A stretch of 9,402 bases of DNA, from NCBI GenBank assembly GCA_020355105.1, contig CP070658.1:1063600-1073001 (forward strand), read 5' to 3'. The stretch comes from Candidatus Thorarchaeota archaeon (GTDB lineage: Archaea; Asgardarchaeota; Thorarchaeia; Thorarchaeales; Thorarchaeaceae). The position numbers and the translations under genes were made by a program. The notes under the pieces were generated by a model. It did no database searches and was not told where the DNA came from. It worked only from the letters and a program-made list of their open reading frames with translations. Shown in pieces: positions 1 through 5,963 of the stretch (its first letter is position 1; every line of letters starts with the position of its first letter).

Positions 1-213
1 ATCCTGGGCATGGTGCGGTACGCCTTTCCCGATGCGCAGGTCACGTTTGAACCCCACTCCAAGCGGCAAGCAATTGTGGACTCCTGGCCTGCCGATGTGG
101 ACGACAGCACCGCGCGCCGCGATTGGGGCTGGGAGCCGGATTACGACCTGAACCGCGCCTTTGAGGAATACCTGATTCCCACCATCTCCAAAGGCTACCA
201 GGCCCTGGCCTGA
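1..213 (+). CDS. tdh: L-threonine 3-dehydrogenase, SDR type (C-terminal fragment)
   Basis: This is the last 70 codons of a gene whose start lies before the window; the frame is open from base 1 (ATC CTG GGC ATG) to TGA at 211-213. The motif KRQAIVDSWP, followed by DDSTARRDWGW and YDL, is the C-terminal signature of the short-chain (epimerase-like) L-threonine 3-dehydrogenases. These oxidise L-threonine to 2-amino-3-ketobutyrate with NAD+ in the cytoplasm. The NAD-binding Rossmann part is missing because of the window edge. The next gene starts 17 bases downstream and encodes the enzyme for the second step, which supports the assignment as a tdh-kbl operon. A general NAD-dependent epimerase is the alternative, but the RQAIVDSWP segment is quite specific. 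Base composition matches the high-G+C left segment and not the archaeal remainder. Confidence 0.85.
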   Translation: MLGMVRYAFPDAQVTFEPHSKRQAIVDSWPADVDDSTARRDWGWEPDYDLNRAFEEYLIPTISKGYQALA

Positions 214-216
214 CCC

Positions 217-224
217 AAGGAGAG
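217..224 (+). promoter_or_regulatory. Ribosome binding site of kbl
   Basis: AAGGAGAG lies six bases before the ATG at 231 and fixes that start. It is a classical bacterial-style Shine-Dalgarno sequence. The archaeal genes further right use GGTGGAG or GGAGGAT instead. Confidence 0.75.
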
Positions 225-230
225 AGACGC

Positions 231-1856
231 ATGGAGCCTAATCAAGCCGACAAACTGGACTTTATTGACGATGAACTGGCCGACCTGAAGGCCAGCGGCC
301 TGTACATCAACATCCGCACCATCGAATCGCCACAGGGCGCGTGGCTGACCGTAGACGGCAAGCACGCCCTGAACTTTTGCTCAAACAACTACCTCGGCCT
401 GGCGAATCACCCCCGCCTGCGCCAGGCGGCAGCCGAAGCCATCGGGAAATACGGCGTCGGCCCGGCAGCGGTGCGCACCATCGCCGGTAACATGAGCCTG
501 CACGATGAACTTGAGGCCAAACTGGCCGACTTCAAAGGCGTCGAGGCGACCATCTCGCTGCAATCGGGCTTCGTCGCCAATCAGGCGGTCATCCCGGCAC
601 TGATGGGCGAGGGCGATCTGATCATCAGCGACCGGCTGAACCATGCCTCGATCATCGACGGCGTGCGCCTCACCAAGGCCGGACGGGCGATCTACGACCA
701 CTGCGACGCAGGCGACCTGCACCGCGTCCTCAAAGAGGTTCAGGGCAAACACGGTAAAATCCTGGTCGTGACCGACGGCGTATTTTCCATGGACGGCGAC
801 ATCGCCCCGCTGGACGAGATCACCCAGGCCGCTGAGGAGTTCGGCGCGCTGGTGATGGTTGACGACGCGCACGGCGAGGGTGTCCTGGGCAGGGGCGGGC
901 GCGGCATCGTGGATCACTTTGGGCTGCACGGGCGCGTGGATATCGAAGTCGGCACGCTGTCCAAAGCCTTCGGCGTGGTGGGTGGATACGTGGCCGGTAA
1001 GGCCAAAGTCGTCGAGTATCTGCGCCAGAGGGCGCGTCCGTTCCTCTTCTCCAGCGCCACGACGGTGCCCGATACGGCAGCATGTATCGCTGCGGTTGAC
1101 CTGGATCCCATTGAAATCTCCGTTTCCCTGTACAGGGAGCTCTACGATAAGGTGGGTGTCAAGGACCCCTACTCTGCATTGAAAAAGCAGAGCATTGAAG
1201 CCGCCAAGAGGGCGCTACCAACCATTGACAAGCTCGTTTCAAGACTGGAGGGTCCTGAGAAACTCGAAGCCGCCTTGGCCGCATCCATAGCTGGGAATGT
1301 AATTGACTTCAATACAGCAGGACATGATCCGAATCTGAACAACCTGCGGGGAGTGTTCGAAGAGATTCTTCAGTCTGGATTCGCCATCGATGACTCCTCT
1401 CTGCTGTGGGAATCACTCGCGACAAGAAAAGGGAAGATGCTCTTTCTCGGAGACAATGCTGGAGAAACCCTCTTTGATGTTCCTCTTGTGCGTCTAGCGA
1501 CTGATCTCGGTTGGGACGTCACTTACGTAGTGAAGATGCGACCCATGGTGAACGATGCAGTGGAGGAAGATGTGAGAGGGACTGAGATAGAGAAGCTTGC
1601 TACAATAAGAAACACTGGTGCTTGGGACCACGGCGTTCCAAAGATCTGGGTTAGTGATGAGTTTCTCCAGCTTGTGGCAGAAAGCAACTTGGTAATCTCC
1701 AAGGGACAGGCGAATATCGAGACATTCCCGGATATCCAGCGAGAATTCTCTGTGGAAACCTACTATGTCCTGAGAGGTAAATGTCCTCACATATCAGCAG
1801 CCGTAGGCGCTACCAAGGGCCAGAACGTTGTCCTCAGGCGACCAGCATCAGAATGA
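231..1856 (+). CDS. kbl: Chimeric ORF: glycine C-acetyltransferase (Kbl) N-terminal part joined to DUF89 phosphatase C-terminal part
   Basis: Residues 1-291 are 2-amino-3-ketobutyrate CoA ligase, a PLP-dependent alpha-oxoamine synthase that cleaves 2-amino-3-ketobutyrate with CoA into glycine and acetyl-CoA. Visible landmarks are NFCSNNYLGLA (48-58), DDAHGEG (from 211) and the PLP-lysine motif GTLSKAFG with Lys245. Similarity stops abruptly after AACIAAVDL. About the last 105 residues of a normal ~395-residue Kbl are absent, so the small C-terminal domain is missing and the enzyme should be inactive. From residue 292 the sequence is the unrelated DUF89 family (described in its own entry). The ORF is open throughout, giving 541 residues, but the two families have no known functional link. 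Composition and codon use change at the same point. I infer an artificial join, and an annotation transferred from either half would mislead. Confidence 0.85.
   Translation: MEPNQADKLDFIDDELADLKASGLYINIRTIESPQGAWLTVDGKHALNFCSNNYLGLANHPRLRQAAAEAIGKYGVGPAAVRTIAGNMSLHDELEAKLADFKGVEATISLQSGFVANQAVIPALMGEGDLIISDRLNHASIIDGVRLTKAGRAIYDHCDAGDLHRVLKEVQGKHGKILVVTDGVFSMDGDIAPLDEITQAAEEFGALVMVDDAHGEGVLGRGGRGIVDHFGLHGRVDIEVGTLSKAFGVVGGYVAGKAKVVEYLRQRARPFLFSSATTVPDTAACIAAVDLDPIEISVSLYRELYDKVGVKDPYSALKKQSIEAAKRALPTIDKLVSRLEGPEKLEAALAASIAGNVIDFNTAGHDPNLNNLRGVFEEILQSGFAIDDSSLLWESLATRKGKMLFLGDNAGETLFDVPLVRLATDLGWDVTYVVKMRPMVNDAVEEDVRGTEIEKLATIRNTGAWDHGVPKIWVSDEFLQLVAESNLVISKGQANIETFPDIQREFSVETYYVLRGKCPHISAAVGATKGQNVVLRRPASE
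1103..1108. other. Chimera junction at a BamHI/Sau3AI site (GGATCC)
   Basis: GGATCC, with GATC at 1104-1107, sits exactly where Kbl homology (…AVDL) ends and DUF89 homology (DPIEI…) begins. G+C, arginine codon choice and protein family all change here. A four-base GATC overlap is what ligation of two Sau3AI-cut fragments leaves. The in-frame outcome has a one-in-three chance of occurring at random. This is inference from the pattern; it has not been shown by read data. Confidence 0.75.
1104..1856 (+). CDS. DUF89/ARMT1-like metal-dependent phosphatase (5'-truncated)
   Basis: This is the C-terminal ~250 residues of a DUF89 (damage-control phosphatase, PF01937) protein, here read as residues 292-541 of the chimera. 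The family consists of metal-dependent phosphatases thought to remove harmful phosphorylated metabolites; the archaeal stand-alone members are about 280-290 residues long. Visible family features are AIAGNVIDF-like ASIAGNVIDF, the metal-site motif GDNAGE (chimera residues 407-412), VNDAVEEDV (from 440) and SKGQAN (490-495), with a normal end in KGQNVVLR. The N-terminal helical part, roughly 35-60 residues that normally include a CxxC motif, is missing. The join at 1104 removed the native start codon and promoter. The stop TGA is at 1854-1856. The physiological substrate cannot be read from the sequence. Confidence 0.82.
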   Translation, partial: DPIEISVSLYRELYDKVGVKDPYSALKKQSIEAAKRALPTIDKLVSRLEGPEKLEAALAASIAGNVIDFNTAGHDPNLNNLRGVFEEILQSGFAIDDSSLLWESLATRKGKMLFLGDNAGETLFDVPLVRLATDLGWDVTYVVKMRPMVNDAVEEDVRGTEIEKLATIRNTGAWDHGVPKIWVSDEFLQLVAESNLVISKGQANIETFPDIQREFSVETYYVLRGKCPHISAAVGATKGQNVVLRRPASE

Positions 1857-1887
1857 GCAAGCAGTACTCCCACGCCATGTTTCTCAA

Positions 1888-1907
1888 CGCCGTTATGTAC
1901 TACGGCG
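1888..1907 (+). other. Small stem-loop after the DUF89 gene
   Basis: CGCCGT (1888-1893) and ACGGCG (1902-1907) form a perfect six-base-pair stem with an eight-base loop, 31 bases after the DUF89 stop. No T-run follows, so it is a poor archaeal terminator. It could end the upstream mRNA, act as an operator just upstream of the thermosome TATA box, or be chance. Confidence 0.3.
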
Positions 1908-1921
1908 GCCGGAAGGTAATC

Positions 1922-1929
1922 TTTAAATG
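1922..1929 (+). promoter_or_regulatory. Putative TATA box of the thermosome gene
   Basis: TTTAAATG, preceded by purine-rich GGAAGG (1911-1916) as a possible BRE, fits an archaeal TBP/TFB promoter. With normal spacing, transcription would begin near 1950, leaving a leader of about 50 bases. A second AT-rich box, TTTTATTT at 1953-1960, could serve an alternative start near 1982. No clear heat-shock regulator operator was recognised. Confidence 0.5.
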
Positions 1930-1985
1930 CCTAACCCGAAGTCCAAACACAGTTTTATTTGGAGTTCCCAAATCACGATAGTTAA

Positions 1986-1992
1986 GGTGGAG
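1986..1992 (+). promoter_or_regulatory. Ribosome binding site of the thermosome gene
   Basis: GGTGGAG lies eight bases upstream of the ATG at 2001. It complements the CCTCC-containing 3' end typical of archaeal 16S rRNA and confirms the start. Confidence 0.65.
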
Positions 1993-2000
1993 ATAATACA

Positions 2001-3641
2001 ATGAGCCAACAGGTTCCCGTAATTGTGCTACGCGAGGGCACAGAAAGGTCTCGTGGCCGCGATGCTCAGAGAAACAACATCATGGCTGCGATTGTGATTG
2101 CAGAAGCCGTCAAGTCCGCCCTAGGTCCAAAAGGCATGGACAAAATGCTAGTGGACTCATTCGGAGATGTGACAGTTTCGAACGATGGTGCAACAATCCT
2201 GAAAGAGATGGATGTTGCGCATCCAGCTGCCAAGATGGTAATCGAAGTGGCAAAGACAGTAGACGATGAGGTCGGTGACGGCACGACGACCGCCGCTGTG
2301 CTAACAGGTGATCTTCTGAAGCAGGCGGAGGTCCTACTTGACCAGAAGATACATCCGACCACAATCATCAGTGGTTATCGCAAGGCCGCAGAGAAAGCGC
2401 TCAAGGTAATTGAAGAAACCGCTGAGCAGGTTGATCCTGAATCTAGCGACTACAAGAAGATACTGATTGATGTTGCCAAGACAGCGATGTCAAGCAAATT
2501 CGTGTCGACATACCGCGATGAGCTGGCAAAGATTGTAGTAGAGGCAGTCCTCTTGATCAACAAGGACCTTACAGCAGATGAAGAGATTGACATAGACGAT
2601 ATACCACGCCAGAAACAGGAGGGATTAGCCGTCAATGCCACGGAACTGGTCAAGGGACTAGTCTTGGACAAAGAGATAGTTCATCCCGGCATGCCTAAGA
2701 GGGTTGAGAATGCTAGGATAGCACTGCTTGAAAGCGCTCTCGAAGTAACAAAGACCGAATTCGACGCCAAGATATCAATTAGTGACCCGAGCTCTATGCA
2801 GGGCTTCCTCGATGAAGAGGAGCGAATGCTGAAGAGCATGGTTGACAAGATTGTCGAAGCAGGCGCAAATGTCGTCATCGCCCAGAAGGGCATTGATGAC
2901 GTTGTTCAGCACTATTTGGCAAAGAATGGCATCCTTGCCGTGCGGAGAATCAAGAAGTCCGACGTTGAACGGCTTCACAGGACAACCGGCGCAACGATAG
3001 TTTCCAAGATTCAGAACCTGACTAAAGAAGATCTTGGCAAGGCCAAGCTTGTTGAGCAGAGAACAGTTGCCGATGACAAGATGCTATTTGTGGAAGGAAC
3101 ACCCAAGTCCGCTGCTGTCACTCTACTTGTGAGAGGCGGCACTGACCACATTGTAGACGAGGTTGACAGAGCACTCAACGACGCGTTGTACGTTGTGAGA
3201 GATGTGGTTATGCATCCATACGTTACGTATGGTGGTGGATCACTGGCTGCAGAGATTGCGAAACAGCTTCGCGGCTTTGCAGACACCCTTGAGGGCAGAG
3301 AGCAATATGCGGTCAACGCCTTCGCAGACGCCGTTGAGTCACTACCTTCAACGCTGGCAGAGAATGCAGGGCTAGATCCTATCGATGTCCTTGTGAGCCT
3401 GAGGTCGGCCCATACCGAAGGCAAAGTCACTCATGGAATCAACATTGATAAGGGCAAAGTAGATGACATGAAGAAAGCCCGTGTAGTTGAGTCAGCCCTC
3501 GTCAACAGACAGATCGTGATGTCTGCAGCCGAAGCAGCCCAGATGATACTGAAGATTGACGACGTCATCAGTTCCAAGGGTGCTGGGCTAGGTGGCCCTG
3601 GCGGCGGTCCAGAAGGCGATTTCGATAGCGACGACGACTAG
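2001..3641 (+). CDS. thsA: Thermosome subunit (group II chaperonin, CCT/TCP-1 family)
   Basis: This is an ATP-driven cytosolic folding chaperonin that forms double rings with a built-in lid. The 546 residues match the usual 540-560. Family signatures are all present: ALGPKGMDKML (40-50), NDGATIL (61-67), the ATP-binding GDGTTT with the catalytic-type Asp93 (92-97), LLVRGGT (375-381), ALNDALYVVRD with Asp394 (391-401), YGGGSLAAEIA (410-420) and ENAGLDPIDVL (454-464). The apical substrate-binding domain lies between about 210 and 370. The C-terminus is odd: the usual Met-rich GGM repeats are replaced by GGPGGGPEGD and an acidic DSDDD end. The gene has its own promoter and a good ribosome binding site, and the RpoK fusion gene follows 34 bases downstream, probably co-transcribed. 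Whether this is the alpha, beta or only subunit cannot be told, so the symbol is provisional. Confidence 0.95.
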   Translation: MSQQVPVIVLREGTERSRGRDAQRNNIMAAIVIAEAVKSALGPKGMDKMLVDSFGDVTVSNDGATILKEMDVAHPAAKMVIEVAKTVDDEVGDGTTTAAVLTGDLLKQAEVLLDQKIHPTTIISGYRKAAEKALKVIEETAEQVDPESSDYKKILIDVAKTAMSSKFVSTYRDELAKIVVEAVLLINKDLTADEEIDIDDIPRQKQEGLAVNATELVKGLVLDKEIVHPGMPKRVENARIALLESALEVTKTEFDAKISISDPSSMQGFLDEEERMLKSMVDKIVEAGANVVIAQKGIDDVVQHYLAKNGILAVRRIKKSDVERLHRTTGATIVSKIQNLTKEDLGKAKLVEQRTVADDKMLFVEGTPKSAAVTLLVRGGTDHIVDEVDRALNDALYVVRDVVMHPYVTYGGGSLAAEIAKQLRGFADTLEGREQYAVNAFADAVESLPSTLAENAGLDPIDVLVSLRSAHTEGKVTHGINIDKGKVDDMKKARVVESALVNRQIVMSAAEAAQMILKIDDVISSKGAGLGGPGGGPEGDFDSDDD

Positions 3642-3665
3642 AAGCAGTGAAACGCAACGGACAGC

Positions 3666-3670
3666 AGGTG
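3666..3670 (+). promoter_or_regulatory. Ribosome binding site supporting the RpoK-fusion start at 3676
   Basis: AGGTG lies five bases before ATG 3676. A GTG at 3670 is in frame but overlaps this site. The open frame also runs back to 3592 inside the thermosome gene, where no ribosome binding site supports a start. Confidence 0.5.
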
Positions 3671-3675
3671 TGCTT

Positions 3676-4344
3676 ATGCCAGAAGGCTCGAAGAAAAAGA
3701 AGACCGAAACAGAGGAGGCCGACGACGCCGTCGACAACGTCGAGATTCTGACCAATATTCCAGGAGTTGGACCAAAGACTGCAGAGAAGCTTGTCGAAGC
3801 AGGTTTCAGTGACCTTGGAAAGGTTTCGTCTGCAGAACCTGAAAAGCTGGCCGAATCAGTGCCAGGACTGAGTCCAGCCAAGGCAGAGGACGTAGTCAAG
3901 GCGGCAGCCAAGCTCAAGGAAGATGTGGAAGCCGGCGTCACTGACCTAACAACCAAGGGCAAGAAGGCCAAGAGGAAGAAGGCTCCAGAACCTGAGCCTG
4001 ATGTCCACCCACTCCCTCGGGCAGAAGAGATTGCCAAGGCGGAGATCAGGTCAAGTCTCAAGACAGGTCTTGAAGAAGACAAGATAAAGAAGGGCATACC
4101 CGTCGGTCCGAAGTGGTTGACCAAATTCGAGAAGGCCCGGATTATCGGAGCGAGAGCTCTTCAGATATCAATGGGGGCACCTGTCCTGATTGGTAAGAAG
4201 TCAGCTCCAACTGGGCTCTTTGCGCTGGCTGAAGCAGAACTGCGCGCAAAGGCGCTACCAATGACGGTTCGCAGAACACTGCCGACTGGGGAGCATTTTG
4301 ACATCCCCCTATCCACATTGTTGGAGAGCACGAGGTTAGACTAG
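3676..4344 (+). CDS. rpoK: Helix-hairpin-helix domain fused to RNA polymerase subunit K (Rpo6/RpoK)
   Basis: The 222-residue protein has four parts. Residues 1-23 are charged (KKKK, then acidic). Residues 24-80 carry two helix-hairpin-helix motifs, IPGVGPKTAEKLVEAGF (28-44) and VPGLSPAKAEDVV (62-74), resembling the N-terminal domain of RadA/Rad51. Residues 91-113 are a Lys/Pro linker containing KGKKAKRKK. Residues ~145-222 are the RNA polymerase subunit K (archaeal Rpo6, eukaryotic Rpb6, bacterial omega) fold, seen in FEKARIIGARALQISMGAPV (151-170) and LPMTVRRTLPTGEHFDIPL. Subunit K clamps and stabilises the largest polymerase subunit; stand-alone archaeal versions are only about 55-90 residues. 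The HhH part probably binds nucleic acid non-specifically, which is inference. The segment SAPTGLFALAEAEL replaces the common DPIxIAxxEL. The gene lies 34 bases after the thermosome gene. The usual rpoN, enolase and rps2 neighbours are absent. Confidence 0.88.
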   Translation: MPEGSKKKKTETEEADDAVDNVEILTNIPGVGPKTAEKLVEAGFSDLGKVSSAEPEKLAESVPGLSPAKAEDVVKAAAKLKEDVEAGVTDLTTKGKKAKRKKAPEPEPDVHPLPRAEEIAKAEIRSSLKTGLEEDKIKKGIPVGPKWLTKFEKARIIGARALQISMGAPVLIGKKSAPTGLFALAEAELRAKALPMTVRRTLPTGEHFDIPLSTLLESTRLD

Positions 4345-4355
4345 CTCTGGCCTCA

Positions 4356-4383
4356 TCTCCTTCTCTCTTTCCTTTTCTTCTCT
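4356..4383 (+). terminator. Pyrimidine-rich putative archaeal terminator
   Basis: A 28-base unbroken pyrimidine tract with several short T clusters (TTT, TTTT, TT) begins 11 bases after the rpoK stop. Archaeal transcription commonly ends at T-rich stretches on the coding strand without a hairpin. A new promoter follows at once, which fits an operon boundary. Confidence 0.5.
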
Positions 4384-4401
4384 GTGCAAGGATACGACGT
4401 C

Positions 4402-4408
4402 TTAAATG
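4402..4408 (+). promoter_or_regulatory. Putative TATA box of the MgtC/DUF4010 gene
   Basis: TTAAATG lies 49-55 bases before the ATG at 4457, placing a start near 4430 and leaving a short leader. The core CTTAAATG is almost the same as the thermosome box CTTTAAATG. Confidence 0.5.
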
Positions 4409-4456
4409 GGCTATAGGCTACTCGTCTAGGTCCTGCTTAAGGGGCAGTGATCGACT

Positions 4457-5782
4457 ATGCAAGAACTACTCAGCCCAGACATTATCGTCAGATTCTTGAT
4501 TGGATTCGCAGTTGGAGCGCTAATTGGCCTCGAACGTCAGAAACGAATGGTACAAGAATCTACAGGGGGCGTGAGGTCATTTGGACTATTGAGCCTCTTT
4601 GGCACCATCACTGCCTATACCTACACAGTGACAGGCAACATGATAGTTCTTGTATATGCTGTAGCCGTATCAACGATTCTGATTGGCGTTCAAATCACCT
4701 ACAAGATGTTCAAGACGATGAGAAAAGGAATGACCACCTCTATCGTCTTGGCCATAGCTTTCATGTTAGGCGTTCTTGTTGGTCTCGACGAGCCTCCTGT
4801 ACCTGGGCAACTCATCGGTCCATTACAGGTCCTAGCAATGACGGTTGCTTTCTTGGTATTTCTGGTTCTCGGTTTCAAGCAGGAGTTCCAAGCCGTGGTA
4901 GCTGTCATCAGCCGAGATGAGATGATTAGTGCTGCCGAGCTAGGTGTATTGATACTATTCTTCTGGCCGCTCGTTCCCGAAACTGTGCAGATTGGAACTG
5001 TTATGCTTCCCGCACAACAGATCTACCTTCTTGTGATTCTGCTCCTATCGATTAGCTTCGTAAACTACATACTTGTCAAGAAGTTTGGAAGTCGAGGGCC
5101 GTTGGTCTTCGGGTTCTTCGGTGGATTCGCTAACAGCGAAGCAACCGTTTCGAGTCTTGCCGAGTTTCACGTGAAGACCAGTAGACGATTCCCCGGAAGA
5201 ATCGCCTTGTCCGCCATACTTGCAAACGTTGCGATGATACTAAGAAACGGTGTCATCGTGGTCATACTTGATCCAACACTTCAGATATTCAAGTACTACA
5301 CTATTCCTCTCGCGATTCTGGTTGCTGGGGCAGTCTACAGAATGGCTAGAGAAACCAAGCGCTCTGATGAAATAGAAAAGGGAGAGATTGAGTCAGCCTT
5401 AGGGTCTCCATTTGAGTTCGGAGCAGCAATCAGATTCGCTGTCGTCTTCACGGCAGTATCTTTCCTCTCGCTCTTTCTGCAGAGTGTGTATGCCGACGCG
5501 GGGATTATCGCAGCCGCTCTACTAGGAGGGTTTGCCTCTGCGGGGGCAATCGTTGCGACAGTTGGAATCGGCTTTGCTGGCGCAACTATCGGACTCTCCA
5601 CGGCAGTATTGGCTGTAATCATCGCGACAACTACATCTGTCTTTAACAAGGTGGTGTATGTGTACCTGTCCGACCGCGAAACAGACCTGGTGAAGCTTGT
5701 GGCCAGGGATTCACTGATAATGGCTGTGGGTGTCGTACTCTTCATCATAATGCTGGTTATTGGAGTAGTTCCTGTAGTCTGA
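4457..5782 (+). CDS. MgtC/SapB-DUF4010 family integral membrane protein
   Basis: The protein has 441 residues and is almost wholly hydrophobic, with about 11-13 predicted membrane segments and no cleavable signal peptide. The N-terminal third has the MgtC/SapB signatures ALIGLER (21-27) and GGVRSFGLLSLFG (37-49). The C-terminal two thirds match DUF4010, including GGFANSEATVSSLAEF (212-227). A related segment, GGFASAGAIVATVG (357-370), suggests an internal duplication. A charged cytoplasmic-type loop rich in Glu/Lys/Arg lies near 297-315. MgtC proteins are linked to Mg2+ homeostasis and virulence in bacteria, but the role of the DUF4010 fusion proteins is not established, so transport of an ion or small solute is only a guess. 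GTGATC at 4447-4452 may serve as a ribosome binding site. The gene has its own promoter and reads as a single-gene unit. Confidence 0.8.
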   Translation: MQELLSPDIIVRFLIGFAVGALIGLERQKRMVQESTGGVRSFGLLSLFGTITAYTYTVTGNMIVLVYAVAVSTILIGVQITYKMFKTMRKGMTTSIVLAIAFMLGVLVGLDEPPVPGQLIGPLQVLAMTVAFLVFLVLGFKQEFQAVVAVISRDEMISAAELGVLILFFWPLVPETVQIGTVMLPAQQIYLLVILLLSISFVNYILVKKFGSRGPLVFGFFGGFANSEATVSSLAEFHVKTSRRFPGRIALSAILANVAMILRNGVIVVILDPTLQIFKYYTIPLAILVAGAVYRMARETKRSDEIEKGEIESALGSPFEFGAAIRFAVVFTAVSFLSLFLQSVYADAGIIAAALLGGFASAGAIVATVGIGFAGATIGLSTAVLAVIIATTTSVFNKVVYVYLSDRETDLVKLVARDSLIMAVGVVLFIIMLVIGVVPVV

Positions 5783-5818
5783 TCATGTACACCGATTCTG
5801 GGCCTCAGAAGCACAAGA

Positions 5819-5825
5819 CTTAAAG
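5819..5825 (+). promoter_or_regulatory. Putative TATA box upstream of hisS
   Basis: CTTAAAG is close to the boxes before the thermosome and MgtC genes. It would start transcription near 5845, giving hisS an unusually long leader of about 120 bases. A weaker AT-rich box, ACTTAGAT at 5894-5901, could instead give a short leader. Confidence 0.4.
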
Positions 5826-5950
5826 TAGTACTCGAACGACTCGATGTCGGTGACAATGGTGAATGCTGGTGGCCTAGTTCATCTGCGTGGATGACTTAGA
5901 TAGTGGATTCTATGCCGCCGTTCCCTGTGACCCTTTCTTAGACAGTTTTT

Positions 5951-5957
5951 GGAGGAT
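5951..5957 (+). promoter_or_regulatory. Ribosome binding site of hisS
   Basis: GGAGGAT lies with its GGAGG core eight bases before ATG 5964. It decides the start, because an in-frame TTG at 5949 overlaps this site and cannot be the natural initiator. Confidence 0.75.
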
Positions 5958-5963
5958 TTCAGA

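Larger units (their letters stand above)
5783..5963 (+). other. 181-base intergenic region upstream of hisS
   Basis: No convincing gene is seen here. It holds a TATA-like box (5819-5825), a direct repeat ACTCGA (5830-5835 and 5839-5844), a 16-codon micro-ORF (5844-5894) without a ribosome binding site, a TTTTT run (5946-5950) and the hisS ribosome binding site. No tRNA cloverleaf or C/D-box RNA could be drawn by eye. Confidence 0.5.

Noticed and set aside
381..929. 182-residue open frame on the minus strand inside kbl
   Set aside because: It is antisense to a clearly conserved enzyme and resembles no family; long antisense frames are common in G+C-rich coding DNA.
231..1856. A genuine new bifunctional Kbl-phosphatase enzyme
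   Set aside because: Both domains are incomplete at the join, composition shifts there and the join coincides with GATC; a natural fusion would keep whole domains.
3588..4124. 178-residue Ser/Thr-rich minus-strand frame
   Set aside because: It is a shadow of the HhH-RpoK gene; its Ser/Thr richness only mirrors the coding strand's codons.
5335..5856. 173-residue minus-strand frame extending past the DUF4010 gene
   Set aside because: It lies mostly opposite conserved membrane-protein codons, has low-complexity Thr/Ser/Ile content and no recognisable domain.
5844..5894. Micro-ORF as a histidine leader peptide for attenuation of hisS
   Set aside because: The 16 codons contain only one His, and no terminator/antiterminator hairpins could be drawn.
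5783..5963. tRNA or C/D-box RNA gene before hisS
   Set aside because: No cloverleaf with a GTTCGA-type T-loop and matching acceptor stem was found on either strand, and no paired C and D boxes are present.
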